Shown in pieces: positions 26,120 through 34,794 of a stretch of 64,000 nucleotides of DNA. Position 1 is the stretch's first letter. Each line of letters begins with the position of its first letter. Under the pieces are notes generated by a model that saw nothing but the letters and a program-made list of their open reading frames with translations, ran no database searches and was not told the origin of the DNA. The position numbers and the translations under genes were made by a program. This DNA is from DATEHG01 sp041691295 (GTDB taxonomy: Bacteria > Gemmatimonadota > Gemmatimonadetes > Gemmatimonadales > GWC2-71-9), in contig JBEPVA010000002.1 of NCBI GenBank assembly GCA_041691295.1, forward strand, positions 6,365 through 70,364. The letters run 5' to 3'.

Positions 26120-27534
26120 ACGTCGACGCGGTGGCGCAATCCTTGTCCGGCATCGTGGGGCCGCGGTGGGTCCGGACCCGGCGAGCGGAGCTGGCCACCT
26201 TTCGCGCCGATGGCCTGCCAACCCATGAGTCGACTCCGGGACTGGTGGTACTGCCGGCCAGCCGGGCCGAGGTGATTGCCGTAATGCGCCAACTGGATCA
26301 CGACGGGGTCTCGTTCGTGGCGCGGGGTGCTGGCACCGGGCTGTCCGGCGGGGCGCTGGCCGATCCCTCCACGGTCCTGCTCTCGCTGACCCGGCTCAAC
26401 CGGATCCTGGGTATCGACGCGGTCAATCGCCGCGCCCGGGTCGAGCCCGGCGTTGTGAATGCCCGGCTTTCCGAAGCGGCTGCCCCGCATGGATTGTTCT
26501 ACGCGCCGGATCCCTCCAGCCAGACCGCCTGCACGCTCGGCGGCAACGTGGCCGAGAATGCCGGCGGACCGCACTGCCTCAAGTACGGCGTCACCACCAA
26601 CCATGTCGTGGCGCTCGAGGTCGTGCTGACCGACGGCAGCGTGGTCAGGCTCGGGTCGGCCCAGGGCGAATGCTGGGGCCCTGACCTGGTCGGCCTGCTG
26701 GTCGGCAGTGAGGGGATGTTTGGTGTCGTCACCGAGATCACGGTGCGGCTCGAGCCGATTCCGGTCAGCGTGCGCACCATTGCCGCCGACTTCATGGCAT
26801 TGCGCGCGGCCGGTGAAGCGGTGTCGGCGATCATCGCCTCGGGCGTGGTACCCGCCGCGCTCGAGATGATGGATCAGTCGTGCCTCAAGGCGGTCGAGGC
26901 ATCGATCTACGCCACCGGCGCTCCGACCGACATCGCGGCGCTGTTATTGGTTGAGCTGGACGGGCCGACCGAATCGGTTGCGGCGGAGAGCGCGCTGGTA
27001 GAGGCCATGCTCCGGCGGCACGGCGCCCGCGACATCCGCGTAGCGGTCCAGGCGTTGGACCGGGCCCGGCTCTGGCAGGGCCGCAAGAAGGCCTTCGGCG
27101 CGCTGGGCCGGCTGGCGCCCGATCTGGTGGTGCAGGACGCCGTGGTACCGCGCTCCGCACTGCCGGATATCCTCGACCGGATTGCGGCGATCCGTGACCG
27201 GCTCGGACTGCAGATCAGCAATGTGTTCCATGCCGGCGACGGCAATCTCCATCCCTGTATCAGCTTCGACCGCCGTGACCCGGAGCTCAGCCAACGGGTC
27301 GAGCTGGCCAGCCGCGAAATCATGACGGCCTGCCTCGACGCCGGCGGCAGCCTGACTGGCGAGCACGGTGTCGGTGCCGACAAGATGGCCTACATGCCGG
27401 CTGCGTTTACCTCCGCCACCCTGCACGCGATGCTCGACGTGAAGCGGGTGTTCGATCCCGGCGGGCGGGCCAACCCCGGCAAGGTATTTCCTACTCACGT
27501 CTGCCGTGAATGGCGGCGAGGACACGCCGCATGA
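26116..27534 (+). CDS. glcD: Glycolate oxidase subunit GlcD (FAD-linked oxidase)
   Basis: A 472-residue FAD_binding_4 oxidase: VVLPASRAEVIAVMRQ, GAGTGLSGGAL and LGGNVAENAGGPHCLKYG are FAD-binding hallmarks, and C-terminal NVFHAGDGNLHP and GSLTGEHGVG are typical of GlcD and D-lactate dehydrogenases. It oxidises glycolate to glyoxylate as part of GlcDEF. ATG 26116 overlaps the LON gene stop. D-lactate is an alternative substrate, but the three-gene order favours glycolate. Confidence 0.93.
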   Translation: MNVDAVAQSLSGIVGPRWVRTRRAELATFRADGLPTHESTPGLVVLPASRAEVIAVMRQLDHDGVSFVARGAGTGLSGGALADPSTVLLSLTRLNRILGIDAVNRRARVEPGVVNARLSEAAAPHGLFYAPDPSSQTACTLGGNVAENAGGPHCLKYGVTTNHVVALEVVLTDGSVVRLGSAQGECWGPDLVGLLVGSEGMFGVVTEITVRLEPIPVSVRTIAADFMALRAAGEAVSAIIASGVVPAALEMMDQSCLKAVEASIYATGAPTDIAALLLVELDGPTESVAAESALVEAMLRRHGARDIRVAVQALDRARLWQGRKKAFGALGRLAPDLVVQDAVVPRSALPDILDRIAAIRDRLGLQISNVFHAGDGNLHPCISFDRRDPELSQRVELASREIMTACLDAGGSLTGEHGVGADKMAYMPAAFTSATLHAMLDVKRVFDPGGRANPGKVFPTHVCREWRRGHAA

Positions 27535-28748
27535 GCGCCGCGCTGATCGCCCGGCTGGGAGAAATTGCGGGTCCGGCTTCGGTCGAGAAGGATCCGCGGG
27601 GGCTGCCGCGGGTGGCGCCGGATTCCGAGGAGGCGCTGGCGCTGGTCTGTCGTGAGGCGCATGCCCAGGGCTGGCGAATCCGGATCGAAGGCCGCGGCAG
27701 CTGGCTGCCGGCCGATGCCCCGGCCGACTTTGCACTGAGTACCCGATCGCTCGACCGGATCGTGGCGGTCAGCGCGGCCAATCTCGTGGCCACCATCCAG
27801 GCCGGTGCCAGTTTCGAGCGGGTGCGACGCGCGCTGCACGATGCGGGGCTCTGGCTGGCTATCGATCCGCCCGGCAATCCCGAGCGGACTCTCGGCTCGG
27901 TCGTGGCCACCAGTACCGCCGGTCCGCTGCGGCAGGGATTCGGTCCGGTGCGCGATCACGTGCTCGGGCTGAACGTGGTGACTGGTGATGGCCGGGTGCT
28001 GCAGGCCGGCGGCCGGGTGGTCAAGAATGTGGCGGGCTACGACCTCACCAAGCTGCAGGTCGGCGGCTTCGGCGCCTTTGGCATCGTGACCACCCTCCAC
28101 CTTCGATTGCGCGCCCTGCTGCCGGCCGATGCCACGCTGCTGCTGGCCGGGGCCCGCGACCGGCTCACCCTCGTCGCGCGCGAGCTGGTGGCCACCGGCA
28201 TCCCATACGCGGCGCTGGAACTCTTTTCTCCCGCGCTGGCGGCCGGCGCCGAGTGGACGCTCGCGGTCCGGCTGATGGGAGCGCCCGCGGCGATCGAGCC
28301 GGAAGCGGCCCGGCTGATCGGCAGCACCAGCAATTCGTGGCATCGCCTGGCGCCCGATCGGGCCACCAGCTTCTGGAGCCAGGCTTCGCGAGGCATCCTG
28401 GCCGGCGCGGTCACCCTCCGACTCGGCACCGTGCTCGATGGGCTGGATGAACTGCTCGACCTGTTGCATCAACAGATCGGCGAGGGACTGGTGTCGGCCG
28501 GCGCCGGCAGCGGCAGCGTGCGCTGGTCGGGAACGGCGGGCGCGGAGCGGATTCGCGAACTGCGGCGGCTGACCGCGGCCCGGGAAATTCCCCTGACGCT
28601 CGAACGGGCGCCGTGGGAATTGCGCCGGCGCCTGGGGCACTTCGGCGCGTACCGCGAGGGGGTAGGTCGGCTGGTCGGCCGGCTGCGCGAAGCGTTCGAC
28701 CCCACCGAGCGGCTGCAGGTCGCGATCGAAGGGTCCGATGGCGACTGA
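27531..28748 (+). CDS. glcE: Glycolate oxidase subunit GlcE (FAD-binding)
   Basis: A 405-residue second FAD subunit: RIEGRGSWLP, TIQAGASFERVRRAL, GSVVATSTAGPLRQGFGPVRD and GGRVVKNVAGYDLTKLQVGG, the last being a GlcE hallmark. It pairs with GlcD. ATG 27531 overlaps the glcD stop (ATGA), and the stop lies 11 bases inside glcF. Confidence 0.92.
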   Translation: MSAALIARLGEIAGPASVEKDPRGLPRVAPDSEEALALVCREAHAQGWRIRIEGRGSWLPADAPADFALSTRSLDRIVAVSAANLVATIQAGASFERVRRALHDAGLWLAIDPPGNPERTLGSVVATSTAGPLRQGFGPVRDHVLGLNVVTGDGRVLQAGGRVVKNVAGYDLTKLQVGGFGAFGIVTTLHLRLRALLPADATLLLAGARDRLTLVARELVATGIPYAALELFSPALAAGAEWTLAVRLMGAPAAIEPEAARLIGSTSNSWHRLAPDRATSFWSQASRGILAGAVTLRLGTVLDGLDELLDLLHQQIGEGLVSAGAGSGSVRWSGTAGAERIRELRRLTAAREIPLTLERAPWELRRRLGHFGAYREGVGRLVGRLREAFDPTERLQVAIEGSDGD

Positions 28749-30051
28749 GATCGAGCCGGCCCGGGGCTTCCGGGCGCTCGATCCCTGTGTCCACTGCGGA
28801 TTCTGTCTCCCCGCCTGTCCGACATACCTCGCCACCGGTGATGAAGCCGACAGCCCGCGCGGGCGCATCGTGCTGATGCGTGCCCTCGAGCGGGGCGAAC
28901 TACCCGCTGACGATCCCGCCCTCAATGAACATCTCGATGCCTGCCTCGGCTGCCGAGGCTGCGAGCCGGTCTGCCCGGCCGGGGTCGGCTACGGCCAGGG
29001 CATCGAAGCCGCGCGCACCCTGCTCGCCGCCCGCCGAGGGCTGCCGGTCAAGGCCCGGGCCGTGCTCGCCGTATTCAGGTACCGGTGGCTGTGGCGGCCG
29101 CTGCTCACGATGGCGCGGTGGTTTCGGGAGACCGGCCTGGCCCGGAGACTCTCCGGCAGAGACCGGCTCGGATTCAGCATGGCAATGCTGGCCAGCTCAC
29201 GTGAAGGATCGTCGGGCCGTTGGACCGTCGGACCATCGGAGGGTTCGCACTCAGCGATCGACCCGCCCGTCTCGTCCGTCTCGCCCGCCACATCCGTCTT
29301 ACCCGTCCTACCCGTCTCGGCTACCGTCGCGCTGTTTACCGGCTGCGTGATGAATGAGTTGTTCGGTCACGTCCATGCCGCCACCCGGCGCACACTGCAG
29401 GCCAATGGATACCGGGTCATCGAAGTGTCGGGCCAGGTCTGCTGCGGAGCGCTGCATGCCCATGCCGGTGATCATTCAGCCGCCGCCGCCCTGGCGCAAC
29501 GCAACCTGGCCGCCTTCGACGGACAGGCCGACTTCATCGTGATCAACAGCGCCGGATGCGGCGCGCTGCTCAAGGAGTACGGCCACCTGGTCGAAGGAGC
29601 GGCGGCGACCGACTTCGGATCCCGGGTCAAGGACGTCTCCGAGCTGCTGGCCGAGCGGGGGCCGAGGATCGGCGCGGCGCTGGACATCGATGTCGCCTAC
29701 GACGCACCCTGTCACCTGCAGCACGCCCAGCACATCCAGTTCCCGCCGCTGGCGGTGCTCGGCGCAATTCGTGGCACCCGAGTGCGTCTGCTGTCCGGTT
29801 CCGACCGGTGCTGCGGCAGCGCCGGGATCTACTCGATGCTCGAGCCGGGGATGTCCCGTGCGGTCCTGGCCGACAAGATCGCGACCATCGCAGAGGCCGT
29901 ACCACGGCCCTCGGTCGTGGCCACCGGCAACCCCGGGTGCCTGATGCAAATCGGGGCCGGGCTGATGGTCGATGGCCTGCCGATCGAAGCGCGGCATCCG
30001 GTGGAGCTGCTTGACGAGTCGTATCGGAGGGCAGGATTTTACCGGGCGTGA
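28738..30051 (+). CDS. glcF: Glycolate oxidase iron-sulfur subunit GlcF
   Basis: A 437-residue Fe-S subunit: two ferredoxin-type clusters (CVHCGFCLPAC at 17-27, CLGCRGCEPVC at 69-79), then two CCG domains (GCVMNELFG with VCCGALHAHAG; APCHLQHAQ with DRCCGSAGIYS). It passes electrons from GlcDE to the membrane quinone pool. Residues about 153-194, between ferredoxin and CCG parts, are low complexity, encoded by a composite DNA repeat shared with dacB; homologues should have a shorter linker. It overlaps glcE by 11 bases. Confidence 0.93.
   Translation: MATEIEPARGFRALDPCVHCGFCLPACPTYLATGDEADSPRGRIVLMRALERGELPADDPALNEHLDACLGCRGCEPVCPAGVGYGQGIEAARTLLAARRGLPVKARAVLAVFRYRWLWRPLLTMARWFRETGLARRLSGRDRLGFSMAMLASSREGSSGRWTVGPSEGSHSAIDPPVSSVSPATSVLPVLPVSATVALFTGCVMNELFGHVHAATRRTLQANGYRVIEVSGQVCCGALHAHAGDHSAAAALAQRNLAAFDGQADFIVINSAGCGALLKEYGHLVEGAAATDFGSRVKDVSELLAERGPRIGAALDIDVAYDAPCHLQHAQHIQFPPLAVLGAIRGTRVRLLSGSDRCCGSAGIYSMLEPGMSRAVLADKIATIAEAVPRPSVVATGNPGCLMQIGAGLMVDGLPIEARHPVELLDESYRRAGFYRA
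29222..29319 (+). repeat. Composite low-complexity element inside glcF
   Basis: GGACCGTCGGACC (29222-29234) followed by six in-frame 9-base units of YCCGTCYTR type (29266-29319). It has the same order and nearly the same spacing as the dacB copy at 16001-16131, and encodes a linker of PVS/SVL/PVL triplets. Confidence 0.8.
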
Positions 30052-30055
30052 GACG

Positions 30056-30112
30056 TGACAGGTGAGGGGTGACAGGGAACAACCCCCTCTTACTTTTTAC
30101 CTCTCACGCTCT
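30056..30112. repeat. Inverted short-word repeat between glcF and the HAD gene
   Basis: GTGAC/GTGAGG words just after the glcF stop are followed by complementary CCCCTC and CTCTCAC words, giving an imperfect hairpin at this operon boundary. Confidence 0.5.
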
Positions 30113-30124
30113 GCTGGTTCCCCT

Positions 30125-30130
30125 TATGTT
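30125..30130 (+). promoter_or_regulatory. Putative -10 hexamer for a leaderless HAD phosphatase transcript
   Basis: TATGTT ends 6 bases before ATG 30137; the spacer TTCCCCC-type sequence has no ribosome site. Confidence 0.4.
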
Positions 30131-30136
30131 TCCCCC

Positions 30137-30799
30137 ATGCCTCAATCGATCCTGTTCGACTTCAACGGCGTCATCGCCGATGACGAGCGGCTGCACTGCG
30201 ATGCCCTGATCGCGACCCTCGACACCCTCGGCTTTCCGCTCGACCGCGACACCTACTACCGGGATTATCTCGGATTCGATGACCGGGCGTGCTTCCGGCA
30301 TGCCTTTGAGCGGATGGGTCGCCGGGTCGACGACCGATCGATCGAAGCGGTGATTGCGGCCAAGGGTGCCCGCTACGAGGCAGCCATGTCGGCCTCGATG
30401 GCGCTGGTCCCTGGTGCCATCGATTTTGTTCGGCGGGCCCACGCTGATGGGATCAGGCTGGCCATCGTCTCCGGTGCGCTGCGCCGGGAAATCGAGCTGG
30501 TGCTGGCGCATACCGGGCTGACGCCGTGCTTCTCGGCCATCGTGGCCGCCGAAGATGTGCCGGCGTGCAAACCGGATCCGGCGGGGTTCTGCCTCGGCCT
30601 GGTCCGTCTGGCGGCCGACCCGCGTCACACGGTCGTGATCGAGGATTCGCTGCCCGGGCTCAAGGCCGCTCGCGCCGCCGGACTGCGGTGCGCCATGCTG
30701 ACCACGTCCCACCCGGTCAGCGAGCTGACCGGGGCCGACCTGATCTGGGACAACCTGTCCGGCCGCACCCCCTCGGAACTGCCGTGGGCCACAGCATGA
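30137..30799 (+). CDS. HAD-superfamily phosphatase/phosphomutase (beta-PGM-like, DFNGV type)
   Basis: A 220-residue subfamily IA HAD protein. Motif I is LFDFNGVIADDE: nucleophile Asp8 is present, but the usual second Asp is Asn10, a variant seen in a recognised HAD subgroup. Motif II is the Ser in IVSGA, motif III Lys in CKPDP, motif IV VIEDSLPGLKAARAAG. The C1-type cap is helical. Phosphoglycolate phosphatase would fit a gene just after glcDEF, but sugar phosphates are equally possible. ATG 30137 is the start; the stop overlaps ygfZ (ATGA). Confidence 0.85.
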   Translation: MPQSILFDFNGVIADDERLHCDALIATLDTLGFPLDRDTYYRDYLGFDDRACFRHAFERMGRRVDDRSIEAVIAAKGARYEAAMSASMALVPGAIDFVRRAHADGIRLAIVSGALRREIELVLAHTGLTPCFSAIVAAEDVPACKPDPAGFCLGLVRLAADPRHTVVIEDSLPGLKAARAAGLRCAMLTTSHPVSELTGADLIWDNLSGRTPSELPWATA

Positions 30800-31782
30800 T
30801 CTCCGGTCCGACCCTCGGCCGCGAGCACCTGCGCCGGCTGCGCCAGGACGCGGTGATGGTCGCCGCGCCGCTGTCGGTGCTGGGTATTGCCGGACCCAAG
30901 GCACTGGAGTGCCTGCAGGGATTGCTGACCAACGACCTGGCCAAGCCCGGTGCCGGCAGCATCACCTATGGCGCATTGTTGACCCCGAAGGGAATGCTGG
31001 TGGTCGATGCCTGGGTCATTCGGCTCGCCGAGCAATTTGTCTGGCTCACTCCCTCAGCCAGGAAAGACCCCACCCTGGGCATTTTCCGGAAAAGCCTGCC
31101 GCCACGATTGGCGTCGGCCGAGGACCAGAGTGCCGGTCGAACGGTCCTGGCCCTCTACGGCGCCCGGGCCATTGCGATGCTCGCTGACGCCGGGATCTCA
31201 CCCGCGCCTGAGCCCGGAAGGGTGATCGAGACCGTGTTCGGTGGCTGGCCCCTGATCCTGGCCCGGCCTGCCATCGCCCCGTTTGCGGTCCTGATGATCG
31301 TGGGCAGTGAAGTGGTTGAATCGCTGACCAATCATCTGACCCGTTCCGGCATCAGCCTGGGCGATGAGACCGACGTCGAGGCGGCCCGCATCCTGGCCGG
31401 ATGGCCGGCCCTCGGCAGCGAGGTCGATGAAAAGACGCTGCCGCAGGAAGTCCGCTACGACGAGAACGAGGGAGTGTCCTACACCAAGGGATGTTACGTC
31501 GGCCAGGAAACCGTGGCCCGGCTCCACTTTCGAGGCCACGCCAACCGCGAGTTGCGCGGACTGGTCTGGCAAGGTGGGCCGCCGCCTGCCTCCAGTGTGA
31601 TCAGGCCGGATGGCAAGCCGGCCGGCGAAATTTCCTCAGTGCTCCAGCTGCCTGACCGCACCCTTGGCCTGATCAAGATCCGTCGTGAGGTCCTCGAGCA
31701 GGGTGTCACTGAGCTCGATGCGGGCGGCGCCACCGCTCGCCTGGTGTCACTACCATTCGCCACCAGCGACCTGACGGAATGA
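30796..31782 (+). CDS. ygfZ: YgfZ/GcvT-like folate-binding protein
   Basis: A 328-residue tetrahydrofolate-dependent protein of the YgfZ family; the diagnostic KGCYVGQE motif is near residue 231. YgfZ proteins support Fe-S cluster assembly or repair. Fe-S client GlcF is encoded just upstream, which is suggestive. The start is ATG 30796, overlapping the HAD stop, and the stop overlaps the epimerase start (ATGA). Confidence 0.92.
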   Translation: MISGPTLGREHLRRLRQDAVMVAAPLSVLGIAGPKALECLQGLLTNDLAKPGAGSITYGALLTPKGMLVVDAWVIRLAEQFVWLTPSARKDPTLGIFRKSLPPRLASAEDQSAGRTVLALYGARAIAMLADAGISPAPEPGRVIETVFGGWPLILARPAIAPFAVLMIVGSEVVESLTNHLTRSGISLGDETDVEAARILAGWPALGSEVDEKTLPQEVRYDENEGVSYTKGCYVGQETVARLHFRGHANRELRGLVWQGGPPPASSVIRPDGKPAGEISSVLQLPDRTLGLIKIRREVLEQGVTELDAGGATARLVSLPFATSDLTE

Positions 31783-32768
31783 TCTTCGTCACCGGCGGCA
31801 CCGGGCTGGTCGGCCGCCACCTGCTCGAAGCGCTCCGCTCTCGCGGCCTCCCCGTGCGGGCACTGGTCCGCAATTCCGCCTCCGCCGCACAGGTCCGAGC
31901 CCTCGGCGCCGTTCCCATGGAGGGAGAGGTCGAAGACCCCGCACTGTGGGCCAGGATCGGGGATTGCTCCGCAATCATTCATGCGGCCGCGCTGGTCACC
32001 ACCGGAGCCACCTGGAGCCGGTACCAGGCGGTCAACGTCGACGCGACGAGAAGGGCCGCCGAGCGGGCCCGCCAGCTGGGCATCCCGATCGTGCTGATCT
32101 CGTCGGTCGCAGTGTATGGTCCGGCCGGGGATGGCGGAGGAGCCGAGTCGCTGGATGAAAATTATCCGTTCGGGCCGCTGGATGATCCGAACATCTACGC
32201 CCGGTCCAAGCGGCTGGGCGAGCTGGCGTTCTGGGAAGGAGCGGCGGGGAGCCGCGCGGTGGCGTTCCGGCCCTGCGTGATCTACGGCGAAGGGGATCGC
32301 CAGTTCCTGCCGCGGGTCATTCGAATGGCGCGATCGGGCGTTCTCCCGGTATTCGGCCACGACCCGCAGCCACTGGCGCTGGTCCATGCACGGCACATTG
32401 CCCAGGCCATCCTGCTCGGTCTCGACAGCAACAAGGGGTGGGGTCGCTCGTACAACCTGGTCGATCCGTGGCGGATGGTGGCGCCGGAGTTCATCGCCGC
32501 CATCGGACGGGGCCTGAACCGGAAAGTGACCCCGGTCCGGATTCCGATGCCGCTGGCCCGGTTTGCCGCCCGGGCCGCCGATCTCGCAGTGGGACTGCTC
32601 CCGGGCAGCCTGCCTTCGAAGCCCTCCGGCATCGTTCGATACTGGCGCGGCACCAACCCCTACTCGGCGCGAGCTGTGGTCGCCGAGCTCGGCTGGAAGC
32701 CGGACATTCCCCCCGAGCAGGGCATTCCCGCTGCCGTGAAGGCCATCGTGATGGCATCAGGGCACTGA
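31779..32768 (+). CDS. NAD-dependent epimerase/dehydratase (extended SDR)
   Basis: A 329-residue SDR with nucleotide site VTGGTGLVG at 4-12, catalytic SSVAVYG and YARSK (Tyr-x-x-x-Lys). RPCVIYGEGD and a C-terminal substrate domain follow. Candidates are sugar-nucleotide epimerase or a 3-beta-hydroxysteroid-dehydrogenase-like enzyme; the substrate is not evident. It is last in the HAD-ygfZ-epimerase run, followed by a GAAA-loop hairpin. Confidence 0.85.
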   Translation: MIFVTGGTGLVGRHLLEALRSRGLPVRALVRNSASAAQVRALGAVPMEGEVEDPALWARIGDCSAIIHAAALVTTGATWSRYQAVNVDATRRAAERARQLGIPIVLISSVAVYGPAGDGGGAESLDENYPFGPLDDPNIYARSKRLGELAFWEGAAGSRAVAFRPCVIYGEGDRQFLPRVIRMARSGVLPVFGHDPQPLALVHARHIAQAILLGLDSNKGWGRSYNLVDPWRMVAPEFIAAIGRGLNRKVTPVRIPMPLARFAARAADLAVGLLPGSLPSKPSGIVRYWRGTNPYSARAVVAELGWKPDIPPEQGIPAAVKAIVMASGH

Positions 32769-32777
32769 CAATAGAAA

Positions 32778-32797
32778 GGCCCCGGGAAACCGGGGCC
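32778..32797 (+). terminator. GAAA-tetraloop hairpin after the epimerase gene
   Basis: GGCCCCGG (32778-32785), loop GAAA and CCGGGGCC form a perfect 8-bp stem 10 bases after the stop. The following GTTCGT is only weakly T-rich. It separates converging genes and may act both ways. Confidence 0.65.
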
Positions 32798-32821
32798 GTT
32801 CGTGACTGACCCCGCAGTGGA

Positions 32822-33016
32822 CTACATCTTCTTGGCGGTATCCCGGGCCATGGTCGAATCGGTCTTCTGCATGCCCTGCATGCCGCTATCATGCTTCATC
32901 ATGCTCGCGGTGTCGGGCTTCATCATGGCAGTCGAGTCGACGGCGGGCACGGCCGCCTTTTTTTCGCCGCAGGCAGTCAGCGCCAGCACGGCACAGAACG
33001 TCACGAACTTCTTCAT
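32822..33016 (-). CDS. Small Met-rich lipoprotein
   Basis: A 64-residue protein: signal peptide with lipobox LTAC, then a short charged mature part with eight Met in about 48 residues in repeats such as AMMKPDTASMMKHDSGMQ. ATG 33016 is chosen because GAGGAG lies 5 bases upstream and a signal peptide follows. Met/His/Asp clusters can bind Cu(I) or Ag(I), but no metal gene is nearby. No family recognised. It has a good divergent promoter at 33088-33115. Confidence 0.75.
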   Translation of the reverse strand: MKKFVTFCAVLALTACGEKKAAVPAVDSTAMMKPDTASMMKHDSGMQGMQKTDSTMARDTAKKM

Positions 33017-33087
33017 CGTAGCTCCTCGAGGGTAGTGGGGTATCAACCTGCCGAGCGTCCGGCCAGAACTGGTTTCGGCTGGCGGCG

Positions 33088-33115
33088 AAATTACCCCAAA
33101 GTCCATTGAAGTCAA
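33088..33115 (-). promoter_or_regulatory. Sigma-70-type promoter for the Met-rich lipoprotein gene
   Basis: On the minus strand, TTGACT (33115-33110), a 16-base spacer and TAATTT (33093-33088). Predicted start near 33081, leader about 65 bases with a GAGGAG ribosome site. Confidence 0.6.
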
Positions 33116-33129
33116 GGAGTTGGCAATAG

Positions 33130-34566
33130 ATGACGCAGCCTAGAACGCTGGGAGAATTGAAGCAGAGCCGGTGGGCCGAGCCCGAGTTGCGCGGGCGGTC
33201 GGTGCGGGATGAACTCCGGGCCAACCTGCTGATCCGCCTGGAGCAGGGAAAGACGCTGTTCCCGGGCATCGTCGGGTACGAAGACAGCATCGTTCCGCAG
33301 CTGACCAATGCCCTGCTGGCCCGGCACCATTTCATCCTGCTCGGATTGCGTGGCCAGGCCAAGACCCGGCTGCTGCGCCAGCTGACCACACTGCTGGATG
33401 ACGCGATTCCAGCCATCGCCGGCAGTGAGGTCAACGACGACCCGTTTGCCCCGGTGTCCAAATTCGGCCGGGAGCGGATCGAGGAATGCGGCGATGCCAC
33501 CGCCATCACCTGGCTGCCCAGGCAGCAGCGGTATGTCGAGAAGCTGGCCACGCCTGACGTGACCATCGCCGACCTGATCGGCGATCTCGACCCGATCAAG
33601 GCCGCCCGCGGCGGTCATGTGCTGGCCGACGAGCTGACCATGCACTTCGGCCTGCTGCCCCGGGCCAATCGCGGAATTTTCGCGGTCAACGAGCTGCCTG
33701 ACCTGAGCGGCAAGGTGCAGGTCGGCCTGTTCAACATCATGCAGGAGGGAGACGTCCAGATCAAAGGCTATCCCGTCCGGCTGCAGCTCGACGTCCTGCT
33801 GGCCTTTACCGCCAACCCCGAGGACTACACCGCGCGGGGCAAGATCATCACTCCGCTCAAGGACCGAATCGGGTCCGAGATTGTCACCCACTACCCCCGC
33901 ACCGTTGACCTCGGCATGGCCATCACGGCGCAGGAGGCCTGGGTCAAGCGCGGCACCCGCAGCATCCTGGTGCCCGAAATTGTCCGGGAGACGGTGGAAC
34001 GCATTGCCTTTGAGGCACGGGAAGACAAGCGGATCGATCGCCGGTCCGGGGTCAGCCAGCGGCTGCCGATTTCGGTGCTGGAACACGCCGTGTCGAGCGC
34101 CGAGCGCCGCAGCATCCTGTTCAAGGAGCCGGACGCCGTGGTCAGGATCGCGGATATTTACGCGGCGGTGCCGTCGATGACCGGCAAGCTCGAACTGGAA
34201 TACGAGGGAGAGCTGCAGGGCGCCGACCCGATCGCGCGGGACCTGATCCGGCGGGCTGCCGGCGGAACGCTGTCGGAGCGGGTGGACGATCACCAGCTCG
34301 ACGGAATCGTGGCCTTTTTCGACCAGGGCGGCGCACTCAAGATCGCGGGAGATGAGCGGACCGAGCTCTGCCTGCGAGGCTTTACCGTGATCCCGGGGCT
34401 GCTCGACGTGGTGCGGAAGAACAATCTGGCGCCGGGCGGATCACCGGGCGAAACCGTGGCAGGGGCGGAGCTGGTGCTTGAGGGATTGGCAGCCCAGAAA
34501 CGGATTACCCGGTCCGATGACCTCGGCTATACCAAGCTCAGGCGCGGCAGGGGGATGGAAAACTAG
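33130..34566 (+). CDS. AAA+ ATPase, magnesium-chelatase ChlI/MoxR-like
   Basis: A 478-residue AAA+ ATPase. Walker A is GLRGQAKT (72-79), with Ala where Gly is usual; sensor and arginine regions follow (NELPDLSGKVQVGLFNIMQEGDV, FTANPEDYTARGKIITPLKDR). The family pairs with VWA proteins as MoxR or chelatase-like insertase/chaperone machines. The expected VWA partner is at 40131, about 5.6 kb away. AAGGAG lies upstream, somewhat distant from ATG 33130. A strong terminator follows at 34618. Confidence 0.85.
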   Translation: MTQPRTLGELKQSRWAEPELRGRSVRDELRANLLIRLEQGKTLFPGIVGYEDSIVPQLTNALLARHHFILLGLRGQAKTRLLRQLTTLLDDAIPAIAGSEVNDDPFAPVSKFGRERIEECGDATAITWLPRQQRYVEKLATPDVTIADLIGDLDPIKAARGGHVLADELTMHFGLLPRANRGIFAVNELPDLSGKVQVGLFNIMQEGDVQIKGYPVRLQLDVLLAFTANPEDYTARGKIITPLKDRIGSEIVTHYPRTVDLGMAITAQEAWVKRGTRSILVPEIVRETVERIAFEAREDKRIDRRSGVSQRLPISVLEHAVSSAERRSILFKEPDAVVRIADIYAAVPSMTGKLELEYEGELQGADPIARDLIRRAAGGTLSERVDDHQLDGIVAFFDQGGALKIAGDERTELCLRGFTVIPGLLDVVRKNNLAPGGSPGETVAGAELVLEGLAAQKRITRSDDLGYTKLRRGRGMEN

Positions 34567-34685
34567 GAGAGAGGAGAGAGGAGAGAGGAGAGAGGATCGT
34601 GGCGGAACAAAATCACCGGGAGTTCGACACGGCAAGTCGAGCTCCCTTTTGGTGTGCAGCGACCCCTCTCCTCTCTGCTCTCTGC
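34565..34685. repeat. GAGAGAG run with complementary CTCTCCTCTCT arm
   Basis: A tandem GGAGAGA tract (34565-34595) and a pyrimidine tract (34665-34685) of opposite sense flank the terminator at 34618-34650, forming an outer imperfect stem. Confidence 0.7.
34618..34650 (+). terminator. Intrinsic terminator after the AAA+ ATPase gene
   Basis: GGGAGTTCGAC (34618-34628), a 7-base loop and GTCGAGCTCCC (34636-34646) pair over 11 bp with one G-T wobble, followed by TTTT. Confidence 0.8.
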
Positions 34686-34794
34686 GCGGTTGCGATGGTC
34701 CGTCCCCAAGCATTCCTCTTGACTTCCGACAAAAGCCGCCGCATCCTCCTCTCGATATCCGACACTAGTCATCACTTCCGATCCGGTCTCGCCG

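Noticed and set aside
27495..28925. Minus-strand 476-codon frame opposite glcE
   Set aside because: The plus-strand frame carries GlcE hallmarks and operon overlaps; the minus frame is low-information.
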